Shown here: piece after piece, positions 8,850 to 18,064 of the stretch
How positions within the stretch are numbered: the first letter of the stretch is position 1
How the letters are laid out: every line of letters begins with the position of its first letter
NCBI RefSeq assembly: GCF_023169945.1
Contig: NZ_AP025591.1
Span: forward strand, 2,130,501-2,194,500
Length of the DNA: 64,000 nucleotides
Reading direction: 5' to 3'
Source: Anaeromyxobacter oryzae
Lineage (GTDB): Bacteria > Myxococcota > Myxococcia > Myxococcales > Anaeromyxobacteraceae
The notes under the pieces: generated by a model
What the model saw: only the letters and a program-made list of their open reading frames with translations
Databases searched by the model: none
Told to the model about the DNA's origin: nothing
Position numbers and translations under genes: made by a program

Positions 8850-9244
8850 CCAGCAGGCGATCCACCGCCGATCGCAGCGATTCGCTGTGGCTGCGCGCGA
8901 TGAACCCGGCGACGTCATACAGCCAGCCCATATCGTTGCGGATCGTTGAGGGTGGTCCGATCCGGGCCCGGGCCCGGCACCCCTCGCACCGCGATCTCGT
9001 GCGCGAGGCGGCCATGACGACGTCGCAGGAACTCGCCGACGAGACGCCGGCGCTCGCCGTCATCGCGCTCCGCCTGCCCATAGATCTCGAGGCGCTCCCG
9101 CTCGCTCCAGCGGCGGGCCTCTCGGTCGAAGCGGTCCCAGAGCCGCGCCCAGCCCTTCTCGTCTGCTCGCTCGTCGCCGAGGACCTCGGTGAAGTCATGG
9201 TCCGTGACGAGATGAGCGAGTCCGTGCGTGCGTCGCCTACTTTT
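8840..9244 (-). pseudogene. Frameshifted remnant, HD-domain-like C-terminal fragment
   Basis: The minus strand has a start-less coherent frame from 9244 to a TGA at 8915. It includes HGLAHLVTDHDFTEVLGDE, WARLWDRFDREARRWSE and VGEFLRRRHGRLAHEIA. The sense continues in another frame as LYDVAGFIARSHSESLR down to about 8840. The His-rich helices and the RSH...R segment recall HD-type domains fused to Hsp90-like ATPases, but the assignment is tentative. It has no start codon and directly follows the stop of the nucleotidyltransferase remnant. It is clearly a decayed piece of a larger gene. Confidence 0.45.
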
Positions 9245-9852
9245 CTATCGCGATTGGGTTCTTGAACCTCTTCGGGCTGCTCGGTCGATCTGCCGCTCCT
9301 GCCGCCTCGCGCTCACGGTTCGGCTCGGACCGGGCGCGCGCTACCAACCGGCGACACTCGCGGAGCAGCCACGGCGCGTACCGGCGCAGGTATCTCGTCG
9401 CCTCCTGGACGTCGGCCCCGCCCTTCACGATCTCCGCGAAGTTCGCCTCGTCCTTCGCCCAGCGGCGAGCCAGGGCGAGGCAGGCGAACGGCCCGACCGC
9501 CGTGATGGGTACCCCCTCGACGGCGACGGACCGGGACGGAGCGCGATCGAGGAACGACTCCCGCGCGCTCGGCACGAACACGAACACGCGCACTCCTGAG
9601 TGCTCGCCTACCCAGCCCGGGGCTCCCGCCTCGCTCGAAGGACCTCTCGTACGAGGCGATCGTGAGCCCGGGGCACGAGCACGTCCACGTTGGTCGTCAC
9701 GCGTTGCCACCCGTGCGCCGCTGCGGCGAACCCACCGATGAAGGCGTGCGGGATCCCTGCGCTGGCAAGGAGCGCGGACACTTCCCGCCCGACCCGGAGA
9801 ATGTTCCGCGGGATCATCTCGAACGGCGCTGACGCGATGCTCCTGCGCGACA
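9237..9852 (-). pseudogene. Nucleotidyltransferase-like gene, frameshifted
   Basis: The N-terminal part starts at ATG 9852 and reads MSRRSIASAPFEMIPRN. It continues with LLASAGIPHAFIGGFAAAAH and TTNVDVLVPRAHDRLV, the Gly-Gly and Asp signature of MNT/AbiEii-type nucleotidyltransferase folds. This frame stops at 9608. The continuation (GVRVFVFVPSARESFLD, LALARRWAKDEANFAEIV) lies in another frame down to 9237. A frameshift around 9610-9650 therefore splits the gene. Relatives act as toxins or as part of AbiE-like abortive infection modules. The 135-bp repeat lies just upstream of its 5' end. Confidence 0.6.
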
Positions 9853-9945
9853 TCGAGCCACCATGATGCGCTATTCCGGCCCCACGATCGACGGGTTCTC
9901 GCAACTCCCCACGCCCGTGCACGCCAGTCCTCGCGCGCACCGGCC

Positions 9946-10080
9946 GGCCTCGCGTCCACTCCGCGTCCAAACACACCCGTGCACCGGAGTTCCCTCGCAT
10001 TCACTCGCTCAGGAACTCCGGCGCACGCTCACTCACGATTGTGCAGATTGCCCGCCTGCCGGCTAACGTTGCGTAATTCT
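9946..10080. repeat. 135-bp direct repeat, copy A, with hairpin
   Basis: Copy A aligns without gaps to copy B at 17899-18033, with about six mismatches. Its core is an inverted repeat of 15-base arms (GTGCACCGGAGTTCC and GGAACTCCGGCGCAC, one mismatch here) around an 18-base loop, followed by a conserved tail ending GCGTAATTCT. It could be a recombination site, a mobile repeat or a shared regulatory leader. In both copies a minus-strand gene remnant follows immediately. Confidence 0.85.
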
Positions 10081-10166
10081 TGGTAACCGCGTGCAGGCTG
10101 GTGCGTCGCTCCGGAGGCCTCCTTCGGGCCGTCGAAACACTGGGTCGAGCCGCTTCTGAGAGTCCT

Positions 10167-10690
10167 TGAGGATCCGTCAAGCCCGAGCACATCGAGCCGA
10201 AGGTACGTACTTCCTGGGCGCCTGTTCGAGCCGCGACCGCGCGTCGAGAAGGCGCTCACGGAGGCGGTGGCCGAGGCGCACCTGACCTCCTCGGCATCTC
10301 GACGCAGAGCATCGAGTACCTGGTGCCAGACGCTCGGGGTCGAGAAGCTCTCGAGGAGCCCAGATGTCGCAGCTCTCGAAGGAGCTCGACGCCGTTGTGA
10401 GCTTCCGCATGCGCCCGCTCTCGAGCCCGTACAACTGCGTCTGGCTCCACGCGCGCTAAGGTGAAGTACCGCGAGGAGCGGCGCATCTTGAACGTCGCCT
10501 GTCAAATCGGCGTCGGCGTGAACAGCGATGGTCGGCGCAAGGCCCTATGCCTCGACGTCGTCACCGCTCTAGACGGCGCCAGTTGGCCGGCGTTCCTGCG
10601 CGGCCTGCGAGCAGACTGAACGGCGTCGAGCTCGTGAACCCCGATGCCTGACGGGCGGCCTACGTCATCGAGCTGAAGCGATCTCGCGAT
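10167..10690 (+). mobile_element. Fossil of an IS256-family transposase
   Basis: On the plus strand, pieces of a transposase follow in order across frames. They are RIRQARAHRAEGTYF, LFEPRPRVEKALTEAVAE, LGISTQSIEYLV, QMSQLSKELDAVVSFRMRPL, then RILNVACQIGVGVNSDGRR and DGASWPAFLRGLRAD, and finally GVELVNPDA. This order matches the middle of IS256-type DDE transposases. Stops and frameshifts interrupt it and both ends are missing, so it is not functional. It sits between repeat copy A and the IS21 remnant. Confidence 0.7.
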
Positions 10691-10716
10691 CGCCTTCAGC
10701 TTCTGCAGGCACTTTC

Positions 10717-11865
10717 CTACGCTGCGATGATCGCGCCTTGGGATCGGGAAAGGTACGCGGCGCTCGTAGCTAATCGAATGGATGACGACTCCGGAGAAGT
10801 GAGGTCGCTTCTCGGGTCGGAGGACGCGAGCGCCTCGACATGGTCGCGGACGAGCCGGTGCGGGACGCTGTACCGAACCGTGTCGATGTCGATCAGCGCG
10901 TCGTTCGCGACGCGCCGCTGTAGCGGCCGGCCGTGCGTCGGCAGCGGCCTCGCCGGGAGCGCGCGCAACGCCTGCCACTCCTCGCGCTCGAACCGGTCCG
11001 TTGGTCGCTCGTGCGTCGTGCCGTGGACCCGCAGGTCGGCAGCGAGCTGCCACTCTGCGAGGTGCGCCTCGAGGTGCCCGAACGACTCGAACTGCCGGCC
11101 GGCGATGGCGTTGCGCTTCACGCACTTCACGCCGGACTCGGTCTTCGCTTTGGTGCGCGCGCGGTACGGCTGACACGCTCGCGGCTGCACGTCCCAGTCG
11201 CGGCAGAACGCGAGGTACGCCGGGTGGAACGTAACCGTCTGCGCCTCGCGGTTGTGCGCCACGACGAGGCACCGTGAGTTGTCGCCGAGGACCTCGGCGG
11301 GCACGCCGCCGAAGTGCCGAAACGCCGACGCGATCCCGTCGAGCCACTCGCCCTGCCGCTCGTGCAGGAACGCCTTCACGAACAGCCGGCGCGAGTAGCT
11401 CAGCACCGCGGCGAGGAAGTGCACCGTTACCTGCTCGCCGGCGATCGAGACCCTACGCTCGCCGAAGTCGATCTGCATCTGCCGACCCGGCGCAGTCTCG
11501 AACCGAACGGTCGCGACATCGGCCGCACGCTGCTGACGCCGATGGTCCACGACGGCGCGCTGCACCGTACTGACGCTCGCATCGACGCCGCGCGCCGCAA
11601 GCATCTCCGCAACGACGACCGCATTACCTTCCGCGGCGCCGTCGACCAGCGCGACCACCTCCGTACGCGCCGCCTCGTCGAGAGACCGCCGGAGCGACCG
11701 CTGCTGCACTCCGACCGCGCCGCCCGCAGGTACCGGCGCACCGTGTTCCGCGCCACCCCCCAGCTCCGCGGCGATGCGCTTGGCCCCCCAGCCTCGGGCT
11801 GCGAGCTCTCGCATCTGCCGCCATCGGCACCTCCGCCATCGGGGGTGCCACAGCCACGACTTCAC
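10717..11865 (-). mobile_element. istA: IS21-family transposase IstA remnant
   Basis: The catalytic core is recognisable: QIDFGE (first Asp), LGDNSRCLV (second Asp) and ARTKAKTES (Glu), followed by TVRYSVPHRLVRDHVEAL. The N-terminal helix-turn-helix reads AARGWGAKRIAAELG, but the next part (VARNTVRRYLRA) is in another frame. That means two local frameshifts that restore the frame, the first at a run of six C. The C-terminal region after DHVEAL is lost, and no istB helper ATPase gene follows. No terminal inverted repeats were found. It is a dead fragment in a decayed island. Confidence 0.75.
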
Positions 11866-11904
11866 AGCCCATCTCCGCCTCCTCGTCGAGGGGCGAAGGG
11901 GGTC

Positions 11905-12120
11905 AGTTTAGCTGTCGCTCTACATCCTTCGCCCAGCGGCGGGCCACGACTAGGTAGGCGAAGGGCCGACCGCCGCGATCGGCAGTTCGCCGAACGAAAC
12001 GGACCGAGACGGCGCGCGATCCAGAACGACTCCCGCGCGCTCGCCACGAAAGCGAACACGCGGACTCCCGGCGTACTCGCCCACCCGCCCCGACTGGTTT
12101 CGCCTCGCGCTTAGGATCTC
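11905..12120 (-). pseudogene. Second nucleotidyltransferase fragment
   Basis: Read across three minus-strand frames, this stretch gives RVFAFVASARESF, then DRAPSRSVSFGELPIAA, then PFAYLVVARRWAKDVERQ. It parallels the C-terminal part of the nucleotidyltransferase remnant at 9237-9608 (RVFVFVPSARESF, LALARRWAKD). The N-terminal part is missing where the IS21 remnant begins at 11865. It is a paralogous, truncated and frameshifted copy. Confidence 0.5.
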
Positions 12121-12352
12121 TCCTACGCCACCCTGAGCACGCAGTGAGTACGGTCAACTCCCGAATCGTGTGTGAACTCGCGCCGCCACACGTCCGTCGC
12201 CGGGCGGTTACCCCAGCCCGGCGGGTGACGCGTCTCGCCGGCCGCTCTTGGTTAGCGCACGACTAACGTCGTCACACCGTTTGCTCGCTGGCCCTGCTTC
12301 CAGAACAGCATCGACCAAGCCACCCGAATCAGATGGCGCAACAGGCGAGACT

Positions 12353-15300
12353 CTACGCTCTGCGAATTGTGATACGGCGCGGAGGCTGCTCAGATCCGCC
12401 AACGCCAGCGGGCGGATACTTCCAAGCGATGTTCGACCGAGCCCTCGGCCTGTCTCGAGACTGCGAAAGGGCGCGCGACTTCCTCCGCAGGTAGCCAGAA
12501 ATATCATCAATTTCCAGAAATGCTGCCGAGGCCTGAGGCTGACCGTGTAAGTGGAACACCTGGCTGTGGTACGGCTCCCGGAACGGCGCATGAGCATTAC
12601 TGCCGCCGTAGGATCCGTTGTTCGCCAGGATGACGACCTGAAACATGTGATAGTGCAGGGCCAAGGACATCTGATCGAACGTCTTGATGTCCCTGTTAAA
12701 GGCAGGAATTGCGAAGACGTCCGACACGTCGCGCAGGTCCGCTGCCAGCGAGAGATCTGTCGCGTCGTAGCAGATCGATGACGTAAGCCACAACGGACGG
12801 TCGAGTCGATCGCTAGACCACTGGTATCCCACAATCCACTGGCACGGGCGAAATCCCTTGAGCACCTGCGTGCGACCGTTTCGTCGCTCCTCGTCCGGCG
12901 CGAGGTGCTGTTTCCCTTGCCGGCACACTCTGACCTGAAGACCGTGACGCCGCGTCCATTCAGGAATGATCCAGAGCGCGGAGTTGATTAGAGGCTGCCC
13001 GGGGCTCAGTTTCTGATATGCGAGCCCCGCGAGGATGATGGTCCGGTGCGCCCGCGCAAACGGAATGAGGTGCGTCCGCACGTCATTGGGGTGCACAGCG
13101 AGTTCCGGAAGGATCAGCCAGTCCAGGCGACCACCACGTTCCCGGTGCGTCTCCCGCAGCTCAAGCAGCCGTTCGACTGCGGCAAGAGCGGCGGCGAGGT
13201 GGTTGCGGTGGCGGCGCCGAGTGGATGGGTCAGAGAGCGAGAGGTCATCAGGCTTGAATTCATCTGCACCCGGAATAACGGTCTGAAGCACGCACGCCCG
13301 CAGCGGACGCTTTTCGTCTCGCCTCGTTGGCCGACGGGCCAGAAGGGGAAGCATTAGCACGTTCGTGGACTTCCCGCGCTTGTGCAGAAGCTCCCCAATA
13401 CGATCTTCGACGGCCGACAGGGTCGCCCCTAGCCCCCGGCGAACATACCTGGCCTCAGAAGAGGACTTGCTGCCTGGCCACGCCAACAGAGCGGCAAGCA
13501 TTTTCTCAGCCCAGTCAGATATTGGCAGCCAATCGTCTCCGAATGCGACTTGACCGTTGAACCAACCGTAACGGCGCTGCAGCCACGACGGCGCTGCAAC
13601 CGCGTACGCGCCCAATGGCTTCTTCGACCGTCGTTGCCTTTCGGCAGGCCGCGTGAAATCTCGCTCGACCGTCAGAATGAACCTAAGCAGGTATCCGAGC
13701 CTAAACCGCCATTGCTCGTCCGCGGGACACCATCCAGGCGGATCGTAAAGCGAGGGGTTGCCCGGGGTTCTCTCTGTCGAGATTTCGACCCCGCTCGCGT
13801 TCCACGGCTCTTCGCCCACCGTGGGCAGGTACACGTCGCCAGGCCGAACAGGCGCTGAACTTCCATCCGCTTGCAGCGCTTTGAGGAAGCCAGCCGCGAA
13901 CAGCAGCATCGAAAGCTCGTTGCGAAGCGGCCCCTCCGCTCCATAGTCGAGGACAACACTCGCAAGGGTGCGCTTTCCGCGAACTCGGGGCCGCGCTGCT
14001 AAGCAGAGGTCTTCGCGAACGTGGGGCGGCAATGCCTTCGTCAGCTCCTGGCGCGCATTTACCACCTCCAGGGCCAGCGATGGGTCCCGTTTGGCGATGT
14101 ACGGCAGAAGCGCGCTCGCGTCCGTCGACCGAGCTACCTCGGCCGCCACATTGGTTTTCCCAAACGCCCGCCTCGCAATTACAAGACTGGTCGCTATAGC
14201 TTCAGTTGAGTTTCGACGGCCCGACCAGACACCGATCGCGTCCTGGAGGGTTACGGATTTGTCATCAGGCCTTGCTACCGCTAGGAATAGCTCAAGCTGG
14301 CGCCTGACATACCAGGGGACGTTTCGGCGACATTCAAGCTCTTCAGCTTCGTTGCGCAGCAGACGTCGGTATTCGTGGACGTCTACACCCTCAGGCAGCG
14401 ACTCAAGATCTTCGACATACCCCGTTTCTGATGCGCCAGCCCGAAAGAGCTCAGAGAGACAGTACCAGGCGACCCGCTGTGCGGAGCTCAAGTGTTCGAC
14501 CGTCTTTAGGTGAGGTCTCAGCAGCCGAAGGACTTTCTCGAGCGCGACCGGCGAAGGCCAGATGTCTAGACCGATCCGGAGAAGGCGAACGTTTGCTGGA
14601 TCTTCCACCCAACTCTGGATCAACCCTAGCGCGAATGCTCGAGCCTCGTCGTCAAGTTGTGCCTGACTTCTCGCCGCTATCCGACGTTCATCCGCTGGGG
14701 TCTCGACGTTCTCATACCTCACCGCATTCGCTTCGCGCGCAGTGAGAAGCGGCCTTAACGACCTATACGTCGTCCTAAAGCGGCCCGCCGCGAAGCGGGC
14801 GACCGTTGCATCCCGGACGTCAGCAACCGGCGACAGCGACCAACCTGGCGTTCCCTCTCTCTCAGTCGAGAAGCGCCGTTGCGTCCGAATCAGGCCCTGA
14901 ACCGCATCGAGGATCTCTTCGCCTCCGGCAACGTCGAACCCTCCCGACACCGCCCCCTGAATTCTGGACATCTTGCGGCTCTGTTGCACGGCAGGGCGCT
15001 CGTCGCCCCGGACATCGACGGCTTTCGTCTTCGATTTCGCTATGCGCAGCCCGGTGTCACAACGATTGAGGAGCTCCTGAAGCCATTCGACTGCGCTGCG
15101 CTCGAGAGCATCGAGGCTTACGTTCGCACCGGCCCGAACTACTAGCCGATAGTCGTCCACGTACCGACACGCATCCTCTAGATGGATGCCGGGGCGTATC
15201 TCAGTGGAGAACGCCTGCTGTAGGAGATCATCGACCTCCAGGAGCGCGACATTCGAAAAGAAGCCCGCCGCGACTAGCCCTTGTGGCAGCGCCACAACCG

Positions 15301-16099
15301 AGAAGCTGTCTAGTTTCGTATTCTTTGCGTACCTGTCGACCTCATTCCGATCACGATTGTCCCACTGCCACGACAGAATCCTGCCCGCCAGCTCGTAGAA
15401 CCCGTCGTCATCTGATTCCTTCGCGACCCGGGCCAGGTTCCGCTCGATCAGGCGAGGCGCCACCCGATCAAAGAACTGTTGAAGGTCCGTGTGAATGATA
15501 ACGACCCTGCCATTCCCTTGGGCGGACGCACGCTCGGCAACCAGGTCTGTTCGAGCAAGGAATCGGCGGTAGTCATGGTAGTACCCTCGATAAATCTTGC
15601 CTGAACCCCAACGGTGTCGAAGCTTGTCTTTCCTCTTGTCGCAGAAGAGGCGGTTACCGTACGAGACGACCCGCTTCCGCTCGTGCAGGCGATTGACCGG
15701 CCCCCGCGGGTCGCCTTGTCGTGTTTCGATTCGATCCGCCAGGCACATCATCAGCGCAGTTGCAGCCACCTGGTCGATCAAACTGACGTGGGCGAGTGGG
15801 CGAAGCTTCACCGTCTCGTCATTGACGGGGCCCCATCCGGCCGGAGAGATACACCACTGCTGACTCTTCGGCGCGGGAACGACTCTGATCGGATCGCTGT
15901 GCCAGCTCTTCGGAGAGCTCAGGCGTTTGGTCAACGCTTCTAGGAAGCGTGGAAGATCAACGGCTGCGCGATCGAGTTCTAGGGCATCCGAATACCAATT
16001 GTACGATCGTATATGGCTAGCGGTCTTCTTCCATGCTTGTACGAGCACGTACTCTTGGGTCAGGTATTCAAGACGAGGCGCAAGGCGTATCGGCGGCAT
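12353..16099 (-). CDS. drt1: Reverse transcriptase-nitrilase fusion, DRT1 (UG1)-type defence protein
   Basis: This 1248-residue protein has an N-terminal reverse transcriptase. HTDLQQFFD (203-211) holds the first catalytic Asp, LPQG at 271-274 is motif B, and YVDD at 313-316 is the active site. A long helical middle follows. The C-terminal domain is a carbon-nitrogen hydrolase with the triad E999 (LPELAV), K1063 (KQHLAPDEE) and C1110 (SICYD). This order matches the UG1/DRT1 family of single-gene anti-phage reverse transcriptases. The gene is intact and less G+C-rich than its surroundings (35 of 60 bases at 14461-14520), which suggests recent transfer. No clear ribosome site precedes the ATG. 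Confidence 0.88.
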   Translation of the reverse strand: MPPIRLAPRLEYLTQEYVLVQAWKKTASHIRSYNWYSDALELDRAAVDLPRFLEALTKRLSSPKSWHSDPIRVVPAPKSQQWCISPAGWGPVNDETVKLRPLAHVSLIDQVAATALMMCLADRIETRQGDPRGPVNRLHERKRVVSYGNRLFCDKRKDKLRHRWGSGKIYRGYYHDYRRFLARTDLVAERASAQGNGRVVIIHTDLQQFFDRVAPRLIERNLARVAKESDDDGFYELAGRILSWQWDNRDRNEVDRYAKNTKLDSFSVVALPQGLVAAGFFSNVALLEVDDLLQQAFSTEIRPGIHLEDACRYVDDYRLVVRAGANVSLDALERSAVEWLQELLNRCDTGLRIAKSKTKAVDVRGDERPAVQQSRKMSRIQGAVSGGFDVAGGEEILDAVQGLIRTQRRFSTEREGTPGWSLSPVADVRDATVARFAAGRFRTTYRSLRPLLTAREANAVRYENVETPADERRIAARSQAQLDDEARAFALGLIQSWVEDPANVRLLRIGLDIWPSPVALEKVLRLLRPHLKTVEHLSSAQRVAWYCLSELFRAGASETGYVEDLESLPEGVDVHEYRRLLRNEAEELECRRNVPWYVRRQLELFLAVARPDDKSVTLQDAIGVWSGRRNSTEAIATSLVIARRAFGKTNVAAEVARSTDASALLPYIAKRDPSLALEVVNARQELTKALPPHVREDLCLAARPRVRGKRTLASVVLDYGAEGPLRNELSMLLFAAGFLKALQADGSSAPVRPGDVYLPTVGEEPWNASGVEISTERTPGNPSLYDPPGWCPADEQWRFRLGYLLRFILTVERDFTRPAERQRRSKKPLGAYAVAAPSWLQRRYGWFNGQVAFGDDWLPISDWAEKMLAALLAWPGSKSSSEARYVRRGLGATLSAVEDRIGELLHKRGKSTNVLMLPLLARRPTRRDEKRPLRACVLQTVIPGADEFKPDDLSLSDPSTRRRHRNHLAAALAAVERLLELRETHRERGGRLDWLILPELAVHPNDVRTHLIPFARAHRTIILAGLAYQKLSPGQPLINSALWIIPEWTRRHGLQVRVCRQGKQHLAPDEERRNGRTQVLKGFRPCQWIVGYQWSSDRLDRPLWLTSSICYDATDLSLAADLRDVSDVFAIPAFNRDIKTFDQMSLALHYHMFQVVILANNGSYGGSNAHAPFREPYHSQVFHLHGQPQASAAFLEIDDISGYLRRKSRALSQSRDRPRARSNIAWKYPPAGVGGSEQPPRRITIRRA

Positions 16100-16558
16100 T
16101 CGTTCTGGAGTCCCCGAAGACGACGTGGCAAGCCAGCCAGGGCTCTACATCGGGCGCGGATCTCGTGCGGCGCGATGTAGGGCCAGTCTCGAAACACTCG
16201 GCGAACCTTGGCGAGTCGTCAAGGGCTCACGTATGCTGCGGTTCCGTGCCGTGTCGCCGGGCACCGACGCAATCGAGTACCGGCCGTCCTCGCGCGACGA
16301 GCCCGAACCGGGCTCGCGCATGAACGAGCGCGTGGCTTCGCTCGCCCACAGAGGCCTGTGATGCACGAGCCGGGACCGCACTGCCACAAGCTGCCGAGCC
16401 TCTTCCGAAGAGGAAGCAAGCTGCGCGAGCATCTTGCTCGAGGACCGTGCGGTGCGGCGGACCACCCTCCACTGGAGCGGATTTGCGTCGGCCTATGCGA
16501 TCGCCGTGTTGGGTGGCCTTGGTGCGCACGCGTAAAAGCGCGTTCGCCCAAACCTGCA
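16100..16558. other. Region upstream of the reverse transcriptase gene, no clear gene
   Basis: These 459 bases lie between the reverse transcriptase start and the nucleotidyltransferase remnant. Short frames on both strands overlap one another and look like chance. It must contain the promoter of the defence gene. No structured RNA (such as a retron msr-msd) could be recognised by eye. Confidence 0.4.
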
Positions 16559-17053
16559 TCAAAGGATTACGTCGAATCCCTCGCGGAACCCCCGATGCAG
16601 AACGCCTTGCACGCTCAGTGGAGTCGGTGCCCGCGTGCGGTCTGCGGCGATGCGGGCTGCGCTTCGCGCCAGATCCATAGCCTCCGATGCAAGGGCCTTC
16701 GCCCGCGCCCGGAACGTTCGCACGTGGGCCGGACTGATCCTCGGGCGGACCGCGTCCCACGCGCTGCAGACCCGCGGCATGGCGTCGGCGAACGCTGCAA
16801 AAGGTGTCGTGCAGATAGTGCACGTCCTTCGGCTGCTTCGCGGGGTGCCGCTCCTCGAGCGCGAGCACCTTCTGGACGAGGTAGGAGGCGGGGTTCGCGA
16901 CCTGGATCGTGACCGATTCGGAGAGGGGGAAGCCCTCCTCCTCCGAGAGCCCGATCCCCAGGGCAGAATCAGCAGCAGGTCCACGTACCTCAGGAGCTGC
17001 GCGGTCGTCCCTCCGACGTTCACCGTCGAAGCGACCCTCCCTCCCCGCTTCAC
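16559..17053 (-). pseudogene. Nucleotidyltransferase-like gene (NTP_transf_8-like), frameshifted
   Basis: Three segments follow in order on the minus strand. TAQLLRYVDLLLILPWG is in one frame. GIGLSEEEGFPLSESVTIQ, VANPASYLVQKVLALEERHP and KQPKDVHYLHDTF are in a second. AAFADAMPRVCSAWDAVRP and later helices return to the first. Two compensating frameshifts (near 16960 and 16810) disrupt it. The NPASY...QK and K..KD..Y.HDT pattern is typical of a nucleotidyltransferase family common in mobile gene neighbourhoods. The N-terminal catalytic part is not seen. Orientation is the same as the reverse transcriptase gene downstream. Confidence 0.55.
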
Positions 17054-17140
17054 CTCGCCCCCGACCAGCGGCGCGATGAACTCGAGGCAGGAACAGGCCT
17101 AGGTACGCCGGCGCCGGTCCCGGCTGCCGTCAGATATCGG

Positions 17141-17898
17141 CTAGGGATCGCCGGAGGCGCTGAGGGGATTCCGGCCTGGCATGATCCAGACGGCTCCAAG
17201 CTCCCGCTGCTTCGGAAGGGCCGCGGCCCGCCACCTAGCCAGCAGGTCACGAACCCGTACCGGTCGCGCCGCGTCGTCGAGGTTACCCTCCGCTCGAAGC
17301 GCCGAAACGAGACGCCATGCCGCCGGCCCCGAGACTCGTGCCTGGGCCGACAGCTCCGAAGCGGAGGCGACGCCGTCCCGGGGGACCGAGATGAGCTCGG
17401 GCCCCCGCGAACTTCCGAGGAGCACCTTCAGCATCCACTGGTTCAGGTCCGAGAAGAGATCTCTCGGGTGCCCTGCCGATCGCCCAGCCCCCCCTCGGTC
17501 GCGCCGGCGCGTCGGCTCGAACCTCGTCGAGTCCACACCCGTGCACACGTACGAGGCCCCGGTCGTCCGCATAACGGAAGAATTCGCCCTGGGCGGCGTC
17601 CGGGGCGTACTCCTCGAGCGCCGACCTCATCGCCGGGGAGATCGCCGGGGCCGCCAAGAGGGCCACGAACTGCCGGCTTTCGGCGTGAGCCCTCCCGGAC
17701 AGGACCGCGTCCGCGAGAAGCCCCTTCAGCACCGCCTGCCGAGGTTCGCGTGAGTACCCGTGCTCGAGCGCGAGCCGTTCGCGGTGCCGAACGAGTGCGA
17801 GCCTGCCACCCTTCTCCTTCGCGAGCTTCCACCCAGCCGACTCCAGAGCCCTGGAGAGCTGCAGAGAGGCGTTTCGAGGGCACGCAGCGCGCCGACCT
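17141..17898 (-). pseudogene. AbiEi-like regulator remnant, frameshifted and truncated
   Basis: One frame gives an N-terminal region with ESRQFVALLAAPAISPAM, FFRYADDRGLVRVHG and neighbours. After a frameshift near 17500 the sense continues as RDLFSDLNQWMLKVLLG, then ASELSAQARVSGPAAWRL and VRDLLARWRAAALPK, and it ends at 17141. The second half resembles the winged-helix part of AbiEi-type regulators, which partner nucleotidyltransferase toxins. The usual C-terminal region is missing. It begins directly downstream of repeat copy B. The family assignment is from memory of the motif pattern and is moderate at best. Confidence 0.45.
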
Positions 17899-18033
17899 GG
17901 CCTCGCGTCCACTCCGCGTCCAAGCACACCCGTGCACCGGAGTTCCCTCGCATTCACTCGCTCAGGAACTCCGGTGCACGTTCAATCACGATTGTGCAGA
18001 TTGCCCGCCTGCCGATTAACGTTGCGTAATTCT
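17899..18033. repeat. 135-bp direct repeat, copy B, with perfect hairpin
   Basis: This is the second copy of the repeat at 9946-10080, same length and about 129 of 135 bases identical. Here the 15-base arms GTGCACCGGAGTTCC and GGAACTCCGGTGCAC are perfectly complementary. No T-run follows, so it is not an ordinary terminator. The two copies flank a 7.8-kb block containing two transposase remnants, nucleotidyltransferase remnants and the intact reverse transcriptase gene. Confidence 0.85.
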
Positions 18034-18064
18034 ACGAATCCGAAGCCACAGGTTCACATCCTCT

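Noticed and set aside
12353..16558. Retron or diversity-generating retroelement
   Set aside because: The reverse transcriptase is fused to a nitrilase as in DRT1. No msr-msd-like structured RNA, template repeat or variable repeat was recognised near it.
9946..18033. Integron attC sites or a cassette array formed by the hairpin repeats
   Set aside because: The tail GTTAATCGGC / TAACGTTGCG looks attC-like at first, but the RYYYAAC and GTTRRRY core boxes do not fit, no integrase gene is in the window and only two copies exist.
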